A stretch of DNA of 25,970 nt. It comes from a virus. Made by a program: the position numbers and the translations under genes. Of this stretch, positions 16,874 through 24,660 are shown piece after piece. Where the stretch lies: positions 1-25,970 of IMG/VR virus record IMGVR_UViG_3300045820_000006, one strand, 5' to 3'. Below the pieces are notes generated by a model, which saw nothing but the letters and a program-made list of their open reading frames with translations, was not told the DNA's origin and made no database searches. How positions within the stretch are numbered: position 1 is the stretch's first letter; each line of letters starts with the position of its first letter.

Positions 16874-17600
16874 AACCGACTCCTTCCTTATCTAAGATTT
16901 CAGCGTAAGCCTTCGGCGTAAACCCAAGATGCTTAGCAGCGCGTTTGACGTTTTCATCTGCTTCAAGTCCAGCAAGACGATCTTTGTTGTCATCTGCTAC
17001 ACTTGTGTTCCCAGCAGCACCCGAACTTGTGCCACGACTGCCTTCGGAACTAGCAAAACGGTTCTTGAGTTTGCCTTCAACAAGCTCAGGAGTATGCTTG
17101 CCAAGAACTGTGTGATAGCAATTCTCAACATTCTGCGCATTGTTTCTAAATGCCGCTGGCTGACTCTCAAGAAGCGCATCGACTTCACGCTTAATGTCTC
17201 CGTGATAATAAGGAAATCTTTCAGCATTCTCGAAAACTTCACGCTTAATTCGATCTGCACGAGAGAGCAAAACCTCGTTAGTCAGAGGCTGCGTAGCAAG
17301 AGCAATAGCTTCCTTGGTCTTGCCTTCGAGCATCAAAGACTCAATACGCTCTTCAAGTTCTGCTTGTGTTTCAGTGTTCTTAGTCGCAGTCGCTGTACGA
17401 GTAGCCGCCGCATCCTTGGCAGTCTGCGTTTCTACAAACTTATTAATCCCTGCAAGTGACTCAAGAATCTGCGTTACTTTCGGTGTAAGATCAGCCGCCG
17501 CATTAGCGCCAGCTTCAATCTTAGTTGTCAACTCATCAGGAAGAGTGAACTCCTCTGTTCCATCTTCCTTCGATTTCTTCTGCCATGAGAAGAGTGCCAT
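16866..17600 (-). CDS. Probable scaffolding protein, 244 residues
   Basis: The protein is highly charged and mostly helical, low in aromatic residues. It has a coiled-coil-like centre (ETQAELEERIESLMLEG, then KEAIALATQ) and a Ser/Gly-rich linker (SSEGSRGTSSGAAGNTS) before a short C-terminal helical domain (VKRAAKHLGFTPKAYAEIL). This layout, between portal and capsid genes, is that of phage scaffolding proteins, which guide procapsid assembly and are then lost. No protease catalytic triad is seen. The start is at TAATG with GGAGG ten bases upstream. Confidence 0.65.
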   Translation of the reverse strand: MALFSWQKKSKEDGTEEFTLPDELTTKIEAGANAAADLTPKVTQILESLAGINKFVETQTAKDAAATRTATATKNTETQAELEERIESLMLEGKTKEAIALATQPLTNEVLLSRADRIKREVFENAERFPYYHGDIKREVDALLESQPAAFRNNAQNVENCYHTVLGKHTPELVEGKLKNRFASSEGSRGTSSGAAGNTSVADDNKDRLAGLEADENVKRAAKHLGFTPKAYAEILDKEGVGYA

Positions 17601-17917
17601 TAGATTTCACCTCCTTCTTGAGAGTGTTTCATTTTAAGTACACTTGCTTCTTGGTATTTTTGCTGCTCTTCAAGTGTTCTGAGTCGTTGTGGAAGTTCCA
17701 AGAAAACTTCCGTAACTCTTAACTGTGTACTAATTCTTACTGAGAGTGCTTTGATTTCTTCCGCCGACAGCTTAGTGGTGTCAAATCTTGCCCAGTTAAA
17801 TGCTTCCCTCTGAAGATTCTTGAGCATTTCCACTACCGGCTGGAACTCCTCCTTGAGCCATAGCTCCTGAAGGGACACTCGATACGGTATTAGATCCTCG
17901 ATTTTGTTGATTTCCAT
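17600..17917 (-). CDS. Small helical protein overprinted on the portal C-terminus, 105 residues
   Basis: I chose the ATG at 17917 because a Shine-Dalgarno repeat (GCAGGAGCAGGAGCAGG) ends six bases before it; an in-frame ATG at 18010 would need a Cys-rich basic leader with no binding site. The first 122 bases overlap the end of the portal gene in another frame. The protein is helical, with EFQPVVEMLKNLQREAFNWARF followed by a second helix pair ending in LEEQQKYQEASVLKMK. It may be a small portal- or scaffold-associated assembly factor. The stop is TAATG-coupled to the scaffold gene. Confidence 0.7.
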   Translation of the reverse strand: MEINKIEDLIPYRVSLQELWLKEEFQPVVEMLKNLQREAFNWARFDTTKLSAEEIKALSVRISTQLRVTEVFLELPQRLRTLEEQQKYQEASVLKMKHSQEGGEI

Positions 17918-19775
17918 TGCCTGCTCCTGCTCCTGCTTGTGCCTGCATTTGCTGCATAGCGGTTTCAATAATCTGTGACACGTCAGGAAGCAACGCATCA
18001 GGATTATCACGGTTAAAGTTACGCGCCAAGGTCATAGCAGAGACTCTTGTCGCAAGAAGCATATCCAGATAATACTTCTTCAAATCTGGCGGTATGCCTT
18101 CAGAATTGATCGCTTGGATAATCTGTGCTTGACTCTGATAGAAGCGATCAAGCCTATCCGAGATGAGAATGTCATTTTGCTTTTCGAGTTCTTTGTTAGC
18201 AGATGCCGATGCTGGACGAAGACGCAGTCCTAGTGTGCCATCACGATAGAGATCTAACGCCTTCTTCAGTTTATCTGCATCTCTGCCATACTTCTTAAGC
18301 TTCTCACCAATACCAAAGTTTGAGTACATTGTGAGAAACTTGCATCCTAACTTCACATGTGCCGAGCGCATGTCACCGGTACGAAGGTTGTTGCGATTAT
18401 TCTGCTGCGCCATGACCATTGAAGTTCCAGCGGCACTGTAGATACCGCGCTTCTGATTTACAATCCCACCACCAGTACCACCAGAAGCGGGATCAACTCC
18501 AGTACGTTCCTTGGCTATTGCCATATGAAATTGATCTGGCCCATCGCTATAACCTACATCAGCGCCGGCCTTAATGTGCTCGATCTCATCTTTACGTCCC
18601 GGCAATACAACGCCAGGAAACACATCCAGTATAGACCCAAGCTTACATTCTGGGTCCGCACGCCATACTCCCAGCATTGCCATGTTACGATTGTTAGTGC
18701 GCCAGTTATTATTGTTCGATAATTCCTTTTGCACCATGTGAATCATCTCAGCAAAACCTGTACCAAGATAAGACTCATCATCGTAGGCTAATTTCATGTC
18801 CTGATATGGGAGCATGTTCTTAGGATAGTTATTAAAAGCTACCCACAAAATCTTTTCTGTACGCTTGTGGTATTTTGCCTGGAAAGAATACTCCTTGCCT
18901 TGGATCCAGTAAGTAAAGAATACTGTGTAGTTATACCACCGCGCTGCACCAGTATCTACGCCAGAAGAGTCAATAGAGAACTGCTCATTAATCTCCCGTT
19001 CCATCTCTGTTTCTTGAACAGCGTCAGGATTACTAAGCAATGATTCAATATCACTCTGTTTGTAGTAAGGACTCTTCGCTTTAAGATCCTGCACTGCCCA
19101 CATATCAAGAGAATCAATATGTCCAAAGAGCTTCATGTTCTCTAACTTCGGCACAGAAGGATCAAAGATAAAACGATTCAGCGGCAACAACTCAGGATGA
19201 GGACCATCGCGCTTGGTAATGATATGCTCTTCTGATTTGACTGGGCCATCTTCTTCTGAAGTACCGCCGCTCTTATACTCCATTACTACCTGTTGTTCAA
19301 ACTCATATGGCGTGTAGATGATTCCTGTGCCATACTTAATCGCACTGTGAAATGCGCTCTGCTCAACCCTGTATAGGTCTAACTCATCCGGCGCATATGC
19401 CATGTCCATCAAAAAGTTTTGTACAACCTGCTTGAGTTCTTCGCCGTCTTTTCCTGGTAGGCCGCCACTCATTGTAGCTGCCCAGAGCGGATCATACATA
19501 TAAATACCACCCATGATACGAGCCAACAACTCATCTGATGCTGTACCGATGATTGGGATTACTAAGTTCGCCGCGCCCGGCCATGGCCAATCGGCTTCTT
19601 TATTCTTTGGCCGTGCCTTGTACAAGCGCACATACTCTGGCAACTTCTCAGTTCTAAAAGTCTGCAACCGTCTATCGAGATGTGCAATCTTATCCTTGAT
19701 AAAATCACAAATCTCCCGATAGTTATCAGGTCCAATAAGTTCCGGCGTTACTTGCGTGGGTGGTTGATATGGCAT
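17796..19775 (-). CDS. Portal protein, 659 residues
   Basis: This long, mixed alpha/beta protein has the order expected of a portal. An N-terminal helical segment contains DKIAHLDRRLQTF, and WPWPGAANLVIPIIG follows at about residues 63-77. Next comes a wing region with YGTGIIYTPYEFE and a stretch around DPSVPKLENMKLFGHID. A core region follows with an AYDDESYLGTGFAEMIHMVQ helix, a Gly-rich loop near DPASGGTGGG, and a long helical crown. The last 50 residues are Gln/Gly/Ser-rich and disordered, and part of them is overprinted by the next gene. It forms the ring through which DNA enters and leaves the head. The ATG at 19775 overlaps the stop of the previous gene (TAATG). It lies downstream of large terminase as usual. 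Confidence 0.85.
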   Translation of the reverse strand: MPYQPPTQVTPELIGPDNYREICDFIKDKIAHLDRRLQTFRTEKLPEYVRLYKARPKNKEADWPWPGAANLVIPIIGTASDELLARIMGGIYMYDPLWAATMSGGLPGKDGEELKQVVQNFLMDMAYAPDELDLYRVEQSAFHSAIKYGTGIIYTPYEFEQQVVMEYKSGGTSEEDGPVKSEEHIITKRDGPHPELLPLNRFIFDPSVPKLENMKLFGHIDSLDMWAVQDLKAKSPYYKQSDIESLLSNPDAVQETEMEREINEQFSIDSSGVDTGAARWYNYTVFFTYWIQGKEYSFQAKYHKRTEKILWVAFNNYPKNMLPYQDMKLAYDDESYLGTGFAEMIHMVQKELSNNNNWRTNNRNMAMLGVWRADPECKLGSILDVFPGVVLPGRKDEIEHIKAGADVGYSDGPDQFHMAIAKERTGVDPASGGTGGGIVNQKRGIYSAAGTSMVMAQQNNRNNLRTGDMRSAHVKLGCKFLTMYSNFGIGEKLKKYGRDADKLKKALDLYRDGTLGLRLRPASASANKELEKQNDILISDRLDRFYQSQAQIIQAINSEGIPPDLKKYYLDMLLATRVSAMTLARNFNRDNPDALLPDVSQIIETAMQQMQAQAGAGAGNGNQQNRGSNTVSSVPSGAMAQGGVPAGSGNAQESSEGSI

Positions 19776-20038
19776 TAGAGGACGCCTGCGTTACTTTGAG
19801 TTGTTATCGAAGTGCCTGCAATGACTGTGGTAGTCTTTGGTGCAGTCAACTGAAGCTGCGGCGCTGGTATCGTAGCACTAAAGCTCTTGAAATCCGCAAT
19901 CAGCAGACTTAAGAACTTATAAATGAATGTGTATACTACATTACCATTTGGTACAGGTAAAGCCTGTACCAAAGCCGAGGCGACAGAATTAACAACGTAG
20001 AAGATCAGTGCAAGTTGTAATGGTACTGAGATAACCAT
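19775..20038 (-). CDS. Small membrane-type protein, 87 residues
   Basis: The N-terminal half holds two hydrophobic stretches: PLQLALIFYVVNSVASALVQA, and VVYTFIYKFLSLLIADF after a PVPNG turn. The C-terminal half is Thr/Gln-rich and polar. The motif ALPVPNGNVVYTFIYKF looks like a recurring small phage protein (LPxP, then Y-x-x-x-Y-x-F), whose role I do not know. Two hydrophobic segments beside two other small membrane proteins make it a holin candidate, but this is inference. It has AGGAG five bases upstream and is TAATG-coupled to portal. Confidence 0.65.
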   Translation of the reverse strand: MVISVPLQLALIFYVVNSVASALVQALPVPNGNVVYTFIYKFLSLLIADFKSFSATIPAPQLQLTAPKTTTVIAGTSITTQSNAGVL

Positions 20039-20047
20039 TTCTTACTC

Positions 20048-20284
20048 CTACTTATGTATCATCGCAAAAAAAGTTGCGATAGCTACGACGGTAGCGATTA
20101 CTGCTGAGCCAGCGAGAGAAAGAGCAAGAACATTTGCTTTACCATCCTTCACCGCTGTTAAAGCAGCGTTTAGAGCTTTTTCATGAGCCTTCTCACGTTC
20201 ATCCATGATAGCAAGGAGATGGATCTTCAGTGTATTAAAGGTCCATCCAATTTCATTATCATGACTCTCTGAGATAGCGCTCAT
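20048..20284 (-). CDS. Small tail-anchored membrane protein, 78 residues
   Basis: The start at 20284 follows AGGAG, which overlaps the stop of the upstream gene; an in-frame ATG further up (20362) would give an unlikely leader. Residues 15-48 form an amphipathic helix (FNTLKIHLLAIMDEREKAHE and on). One transmembrane segment occupies roughly 51-75 (NVLALSLAGSAVIATVVAIA), followed by a short MIHK tail. An amphipathic helix followed by a C-terminal membrane helix is the architecture of XhlA-type and other lysis-associated phage proteins. It is adjacent to a second protein of the same layout. Function is inferred only. Confidence 0.65.
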   Translation of the reverse strand: MSAISESHDNEIGWTFNTLKIHLLAIMDEREKAHEKALNAALTAVKDGKANVLALSLAGSAVIATVVAIATFFAMIHK

Positions 20285-20292
20285 TAAAACTC

Positions 20293-20514
20293 CTAAAAAT
20301 GCTTTGCTATGACTGCGGCTAGTGTGGCTAAGACACTGGCTAAAGTAGCACAACTTAGCCATACGATCGCAGCAAGTTTTGTCTCGGCGCTTGTCATTCT
20401 GGACACTAGAGAGGGTTCTCCATTTCCTTCAATCACAATACGCCTAAGCGTTCTTACATCGCTCTCGATGTCCTTAACAAGCTGACAAGGCACAGTCGCA
20501 CACGTATCACCCAT
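20293..20514 (-). CDS. Small XhlA-like membrane protein, 73 residues
   Basis: A short helical N-terminal part (VKDIESDVRTLRRIVIEGNGEPSLVSRM) is followed by one C-terminal transmembrane helix (AAIVWLSCATLASVLATLAA, ending AKHF). This heptad-like helix plus a tail anchor matches the general plan of hemolysin XhlA-like proteins encoded next to phage lysis genes. Cys5, Cys10 and Cys55 are unusual for so small a protein. GGAG lies 7 bases before the ATG. It is between large terminase and the next small membrane protein, 16 bases after the terminase stop. Confidence 0.65.
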   Translation of the reverse strand: MGDTCATVPCQLVKDIESDVRTLRRIVIEGNGEPSLVSRMTSAETKLAAIVWLSCATLASVLATLAAVIAKHF

Positions 20515-20530
20515 TCCCTGCTCCCCCGTA

Positions 20531-22402
20531 CTAGGCTGCTGCTGCCCTCATTCTTTGAGCAAACAGTGACTTCTGCTTTAACATAAAATCATCGACACGT
20601 TCTTGTGAAACTTTGTCAAATTTCCAAATCTGAGGACCATAAGAGAGAACATCAAGCAAGTCAATAAGACCTTTCCGTTGCCCATATTGTTCTACTTCTT
20701 CTTTGAACTCGGTACAATTATTCGTGTCTAACCAAAGTTCATGGCGCTCTACGATTGGAATGAAATTTTCAATTCGTTCTGCTTTAGCGTTTGCGTTCTG
20801 TGGAGTCTTGAGAGGAAGAAACTGGATACCAACAAGCTCTGGATGATCGTGCTTGTGTTCTTCGACGAAGTAGTTTAGATGATAAAGCAAATACTTCTGT
20901 GCTGCCACTGCTTCGACGTAGACAACACGAAGCTTCCATTTGACTGCGAGAAAAAATATCTGCTTAACAAAATCATCTATAGGACAAGCTTTGGCCCATT
21001 GATCGAGTAAGTAAACTCTGCGAGGATCACGCTCTACTCCAGTAACCGCAATAGCATGACGGCACCGACCGTCTTTGCCGGCTTCTTGGCCTAAGTGTGA
21101 ACCTCCGTGATTCGGATCAACTGTCATATAACGATCCAGATTGCGTGGAAAGACATCTTTTATTACATCGCCTTCTGCTACATGATGACGAATGACAATG
21201 CGATACTGCTGAGGATGAGAAGTCTCAAAGTATCTGCTAACTATCGAAGATTCCTTCGGCACCGCCAATGCACCAGTTACTTTTTCAAAGTTAAAATAGC
21301 GAAAATCCGCCATATTAAACTTGGCTTTAGAAGGATCAATAGGATAGTTAAGAAACTGACAAGAAAAATGATAGCTGCCAAGACGGCGCTTCCAGCGTAG
21401 TAACTTCTCCCGTGTGAAAGCCTCTGGGAATATTGGATCACCGAAAGGATGAAGAGAGCAACAACCACCCAGAGCGGAATGAGTAGTCCAACTAAAATAA
21501 GGCTCTTCCTGACGTATGTGCGAATTGAGGTCATCATGCGACCACCTGTTACCTACGACTATCTCGTCAAAGTCTCTACCGGGATTATCCGGGTCTGAAT
21601 CTGTAGCACCGACCAGGATTTGATGATAATCGATTGTATCGGCCATAACAATACTGGATTTTCTGGCTTCTCTTCCCACAAGATCATCTTGCACCACGAC
21701 GTTGTAATGACGTGATTGTAGGGCCGCGCCGACTCCGATAAAATCGAAAGTACCTTCTCCCTGTCCACGTCCAGCAGGAGTTCGTCTTTGATGAAGAGAT
21801 TCATTTGTCCACGTCTCCTTTTCAGTTGGAATTATTTCTGGAAATAGGTGACGGAAGAATGAATTGTTTTCGTAGTGGTTTGAGATTCGGATACCCAGTT
21901 TGATTGCGTTCTTGATAGTCTCGGACACCAAGAGGATGCGTATGTCTTGGCTGTGGGTTCGACGCATCCACTCAATGTAGAGATCAGAGTAACCAACTGA
22001 AGTAAAGAAATCTTCTTCCCGTTTGCCAAAAGGTAATGCTCTCCAAATCGAAAAGCACTCGCTGTAGACTGTACTTTTGAAATGGTCACGGGGAATCTCG
22101 ATTCCTTCCTTAAGGCCATCTTTCATTACAGTAAGACACATCTGATAATGAAGATTCTTTGCTTTGTCGGAGTTCTTAGAAAAGCGATTCTTGCCCATGA
22201 CAACGGTGCTGAAATAGTAAAGGTCCATCAAAGCATTAGCGCGAAAGACTTGCTTTTTCTCTGCGGCATTTTTACAAAGATCCGTGGGAATGAGATTGTA
22301 ACCAAGAATAGTAGAACGCGGCACGAAGGTATCCCCAGTCTCTCCTACTTCAAGAGTCCTGAGGATATCTCGCACCGTTTGTTCTATTTCACGTTGGCTC
22401 AT
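20531..22402 (-). CDS. terL: Terminase large subunit, 623 residues
   Basis: This is the DNA-packaging motor: an ATPase that pumps DNA into the procapsid, plus a nuclease that cuts concatemers. The ATPase shows IPRDHFKST (103-111), which matches the terminase Walker A pattern (P-R-G-x-x-K-S/T) but with Asp at 106 and Phe at 108 in place of the usual glycines. Walker B is VVVQDD (235-240). The nuclease domain has TVDPNHGG (Asp429), VVYVEA (Glu497) and DLLDVLSY (Asp581/Asp584), the three acidic positions of the RNase H-like fold. The length is normal or slightly long. The ATG overlaps the stop of the preceding gene as ATGA. Confidence 0.9.
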   Translation of the reverse strand: MSQREIEQTVRDILRTLEVGETGDTFVPRSTILGYNLIPTDLCKNAAEKKQVFRANALMDLYYFSTVVMGKNRFSKNSDKAKNLHYQMCLTVMKDGLKEGIEIPRDHFKSTVYSECFSIWRALPFGKREEDFFTSVGYSDLYIEWMRRTHSQDIRILLVSETIKNAIKLGIRISNHYENNSFFRHLFPEIIPTEKETWTNESLHQRRTPAGRGQGEGTFDFIGVGAALQSRHYNVVVQDDLVGREARKSSIVMADTIDYHQILVGATDSDPDNPGRDFDEIVVGNRWSHDDLNSHIRQEEPYFSWTTHSALGGCCSLHPFGDPIFPEAFTREKLLRWKRRLGSYHFSCQFLNYPIDPSKAKFNMADFRYFNFEKVTGALAVPKESSIVSRYFETSHPQQYRIVIRHHVAEGDVIKDVFPRNLDRYMTVDPNHGGSHLGQEAGKDGRCRHAIAVTGVERDPRRVYLLDQWAKACPIDDFVKQIFFLAVKWKLRVVYVEAVAAQKYLLYHLNYFVEEHKHDHPELVGIQFLPLKTPQNANAKAERIENFIPIVERHELWLDTNNCTEFKEEVEQYGQRKGLIDLLDVLSYGPQIWKFDKVSQERVDDFMLKQKSLFAQRMRAAAA

Positions 22403-22668
22403 TGCAAACTTTCTACAACTGAGTAAACTGGTTTTTCGACACTCACTCTTAGAGGAGTCAGCGGTCTGTTAAACGTCAAGAGAGTCACATAAAAACGAGC
22501 GCCAAAAAATATCGCCAATCGTGCTCTCCAACTTAACTTCCAGCAAGTGACAACTTCTCCATCTGGAGTCCTACTTGCTGGAAGAGGAATATACTCAGGT
22601 TGATCCTCTGCATAAACTACCGATTCCAGTAATTCAATCTTAGGATCAATCGGTATAAGAATTTTCAT
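22399..22668 (-). CDS. Small conserved-type phage protein, 89 residues
   Basis: The start at 22668 lies five bases after AGGAG; an earlier in-frame ATG (22710) has none. The protein is beta-rich with YAEDQPEYIPLPASRTPDGEVVTCWKLSWRARLAIFFGARF and a C-terminal FNRPLTPLRVSVE. The pattern Q-P-E-Y-x-P-L-P-A...P-D-G-x-V...W-x-L-S...R-x...G...L-x-P-x-x-x-S-V is a frequently seen small phage protein of unknown role. ATGA overlap with the terminase start suggests co-regulation with packaging. Confidence 0.75.
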   Translation of the reverse strand: MKILIPIDPKIELLESVVYAEDQPEYIPLPASRTPDGEVVTCWKLSWRARLAIFFGARFYVTLLTFNRPLTPLRVSVEKPVYSVVESLQ

Positions 22669-22758
22669 TTCTGCTCCTGAAAATGAGTTTAACTTCCGGT
22701 GGCGCTTCACGCCGCAGATGGCATCACAGTAGTTGCAAAGGTCTCTGTTGTTACTTGA

Positions 22759-23295
22759 TTAAACCTTGCTTATACCAAGCGTAGGATTCGCATCGACTGC
22801 CTTGTTCCACTGATTCTTTTGCTGAGACACTGGAGAATGAAAAAGGCTGCGCTCAAATCCTGGCACAAGCGTCTGGACTTTGGCTGTGGTCTTCGATGCT
22901 ACGTGAGCTTGAAACATAGCAGTTGTCTCTTCTGGTGTCGCAGCTTCGTCTTCAGCTACAGCGGCGGTTGAAGTTGTCGTAACTGCTGAGTTAGCTGTAA
23001 CAATCCCAATGATGGTCGTAATACCTGCCAAGATGAGATTGCCGTAAACGACATAAGCAGTTGGAATAGGCAGAGCATCGAAGACTGTCTCGAAAGCATC
23101 TAGAGCTTCGATAACATCCTGTGCAACTGTTCCTGAAGTCCAATTTGTCAACGCAGCCGCAGCCGTTTTATAAGCTGTAAGCGCTGCAATACCTTCGGTT
23201 GTATTTGCGAGATTAAGTGCGGTAAGAAGCGACTGAAGCTCTGGCTCAAGACCAGTCATCAATGCTCCTACGGTTTCTGCTGCTTTTTTGCACAT
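22759..23295 (-). CDS. Hypothetical protein with one membrane segment, 178 residues
   Basis: The first 75 residues are an Ala/Thr/Leu-rich helical region. A hydrophobic stretch follows near 80-104 (AYVVYGNLILAGITTIIGIV), then a long Thr/Ala/Glu-rich linker and a polar C-terminal tail. The LPIPTAYVVY motif before the hydrophobic part echoes LPVPNGNVVY in the 87-residue protein at 19775-20038, so they may share an origin. AAGGAG lies seven bases before the ATG. The 90-base stretch to the next start (22669-22758) holds no gene that I can see. Confidence 0.65.
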   Translation of the reverse strand: MCKKAAETVGALMTGLEPELQSLLTALNLANTTEGIAALTAYKTAAAALTNWTSGTVAQDVIEALDAFETVFDALPIPTAYVVYGNLILAGITTIIGIVTANSAVTTTSTAAVAEDEAATPEETTAMFQAHVASKTTAKVQTLVPGFERSLFHSPVSQQKNQWNKAVDANPTLGISKV

Positions 23296-23306
23296 TTTGC
23301 TGCTCC

Positions 23307-23393
23307 TTAGTCAATGTTAGTTGTCATACATTCTACCCAGTACAGCCACTCAAAACACGGAGGACCGAAAATTGGGCTAAACACGTCTCTCAT
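23307..23393 (-). CDS. Tiny protein, 28 residues
   Basis: Translation gives MRDVFSPIFGPPCFEWLYWV followed by eight more residues, ending in TNID. GGGAG lies nearby upstream of the ATG. The TAA stop touches the GGAG of the next gene, exactly the tight packing seen throughout this operon. The ATG overlaps the TGA of the putative broken gene before it as ATGA. The Trp/Phe/Pro/Cys-rich composition could be a membrane-active or binding peptide. No family is recognised. Confidence 0.5.
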   Translation of the reverse strand: MRDVFSPIFGPPCFEWLYWVECMTTNID

Positions 23394-23483
23394 CGTAAGC
23401 GCTCCCACAAGAAAGCATCTTCATAGTCTCCATAAAAATCTGGCACATACTGCGGAACTGAGAGTTTCTTTTTGAATCTCCAT
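23390..23483 (-). pseudogene. Possible broken small gene after small terminase
   Basis: In the frame ending at 23390 there is a credible protein tail RFKKKLSVPQYVPDFYGDYE followed by DAFLWERLR and a TGA that overlaps the next ATG. No start codon is in frame. The ATG at 23483, directly after the terminase stop, would open this frame if the G at 23480 were absent; as written it reads only 20 codons in another frame. A single-base insertion, a sequencing error or programmed frameshifting would each explain it. A late GTG inside the frame has no ribosome binding site. Confidence 0.35.
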
Positions 23484-24212
23484 CTAGTTCACCGTTCCAT
23501 CTGTAGGAAGAATCTCCAGAAGTTGCGCATCGAACTCGCCAGTTTCCGCGGCATCCTCTAGAGACTTGAGTGCTGCTTCTTGGTCGATAGCGCTAAGTGT
23601 GTGCGAGTTTGAGAATTCTGTGTTCGCCGCCACTGCAATAGCAGAATGTTCCGAGCCACCTAGCGGAGGCGCTATGCCACGAATAGCACTGATGATGCTT
23701 CGAGAAGCCTCATCTGCTTTCTCGAAGTCGAACATATCTACTGGCTTTACTTCTGTCTTAGATATTTTGGCGAACGAACCTTCACGATCAAGGATGTCTT
23801 GAGCCAAAGCAACTTTATGCTTGCGCTCAGCAAGAGTGGTTCCTTGTGATTGGACTTCATTCGCCAAAACTTGGAGTGCTGCTGGGAGCATTTGAGTGAG
23901 CATCTCGCGGCGCTGGCTCTTAATCATTTCCAGATTAGAGTCCATGTCGATGATTATGCCGTGGGTGATTTTAATGCGAGCGTTGAGGTAGTCGGCGGAC
24001 TTTTTGATATAGCGTAGACGCTGTACAGAGACACAGAGCATCGAAGCTATCGCAGCTTCACCAAATCCAGCAGCTTCGAGACGTACAATCTTCTCAAGAC
24101 GCTGCAACTTCTTGAACATGTTCTTCTGCGCTGGCTTAGAACCAAGACGCCCGGTCTTAGGATTGAGCGAGCCACCGTAGTGTAGGTGTCCGAAATTTGA
24201 GGAGGATGCCAT
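23484..24212 (-). CDS. terS: Terminase small subunit, 242 residues
   Basis: Residues 41-71 form a helix-turn-helix (KIVRLEAAGFGEAAIASMLC then VSVQRLRYIKK), the DNA-binding element of small terminases. A long central helical region (DSNLEMIKSQRREMLTQMLPAAL, then LANEVQSQG and AERKHKVALAQDILDREG) suits the oligomerising part. The C-terminal 80 residues are acidic and variable. The small subunit recognises the packaging site and activates the large subunit. Here it is separated from the large-subunit gene by four small genes. The start overlaps the previous stop (TAATG). Confidence 0.75.
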   Translation of the reverse strand: MASSSNFGHLHYGGSLNPKTGRLGSKPAQKNMFKKLQRLEKIVRLEAAGFGEAAIASMLCVSVQRLRYIKKSADYLNARIKITHGIIIDMDSNLEMIKSQRREMLTQMLPAALQVLANEVQSQGTTLAERKHKVALAQDILDREGSFAKISKTEVKPVDMFDFEKADEASRSIISAIRGIAPPLGGSEHSAIAVAANTEFSNSHTLSAIDQEAALKSLEDAAETGEFDAQLLEILPTDGTVN

Positions 24213-24466
24213 TATTTCCGCGCCGCCTGTTTCTTGTGTTCAGATTGAGCTGCTTTATAGGAATGACCTTGCTTCTTGGCCTTAGCTGTCGAGTCTTGCT
24301 GTCTGCGAAAAGAAGCATTAGCGTCTTGGACCATCTTATCAGCATAAGCATGATCCGTAGTATCTTTCTTGAGCGAGGGCGTGGGAATAGACTCTATAAA
24401 ACGCCGAGCCTTATTCACTCCACTGATGATCGAATCTGCAAGATCACTACCTGTGTCTGTCATCAT
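24212..24466 (-). CDS. Hypothetical basic protein, 84 residues
   Basis: Unrecognised. The N-terminal third is neutral to acidic and helical. The C-terminal half is strongly basic, with repeated Lys, Gln, Arg and His (RRQQDSTAKAKKQGHSYKAA, then QSEHKKQAARK), suggesting nucleic-acid binding or an intrinsically disordered tail. The ATG at 24466 overlaps the previous TGA (ATGA); a second ATG follows at once. It is immediately upstream of small terminase. Confidence 0.65.
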   Translation of the reverse strand: MMTDTGSDLADSIISGVNKARRFIESIPTPSLKKDTTDHAYADKMVQDANASFRRQQDSTAKAKKQGHSYKAAQSEHKKQAARK

Positions 24467-24660
24467 TTACCATCCGCACCCTTAAAGCGTTTGAGAGTTT
24501 TGTCATGTCGTTGGATTCTGGATGCTTCGAGTGGCTCTACAGCGTTGGTATCTGTAGGAGTGGGTTTTTCTACCGTGGAAGGTTTTCGTGGGAAGCTTTT
24601 GTGCTTCGTGCGTGGGCCACCGCCGACGCTAGTGTGAATCTTAATCTCAGACTCTGCCAT
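24463..24660 (-). CDS. Hypothetical disordered protein, 65 residues
   Basis: Pro/Lys/Thr/Glu-rich throughout, with basic stretches (PRTKHKSFPRK, RHDKTLKRFKGADGK) and no hydrophobic core. It is probably disordered or a nucleic-acid-binding peptide. AAGGAG precedes its start, and TAATG overlap with the preceding gene links it to the operon. No function is assigned. Confidence 0.6.
   Translation of the reverse strand: MAESEIKIHTSVGGGPRTKHKSFPRKPSTVEKPTPTDTNAVEPLEASRIQRHDKTLKRFKGADGK

Noticed and set aside
16929-17459. Plus-strand frame (176 codons) opposite the scaffold gene
   Set aside because: Cys/Ser/Phe-rich shadow frame with no binding site; the scaffold gene in the other direction is well supported.
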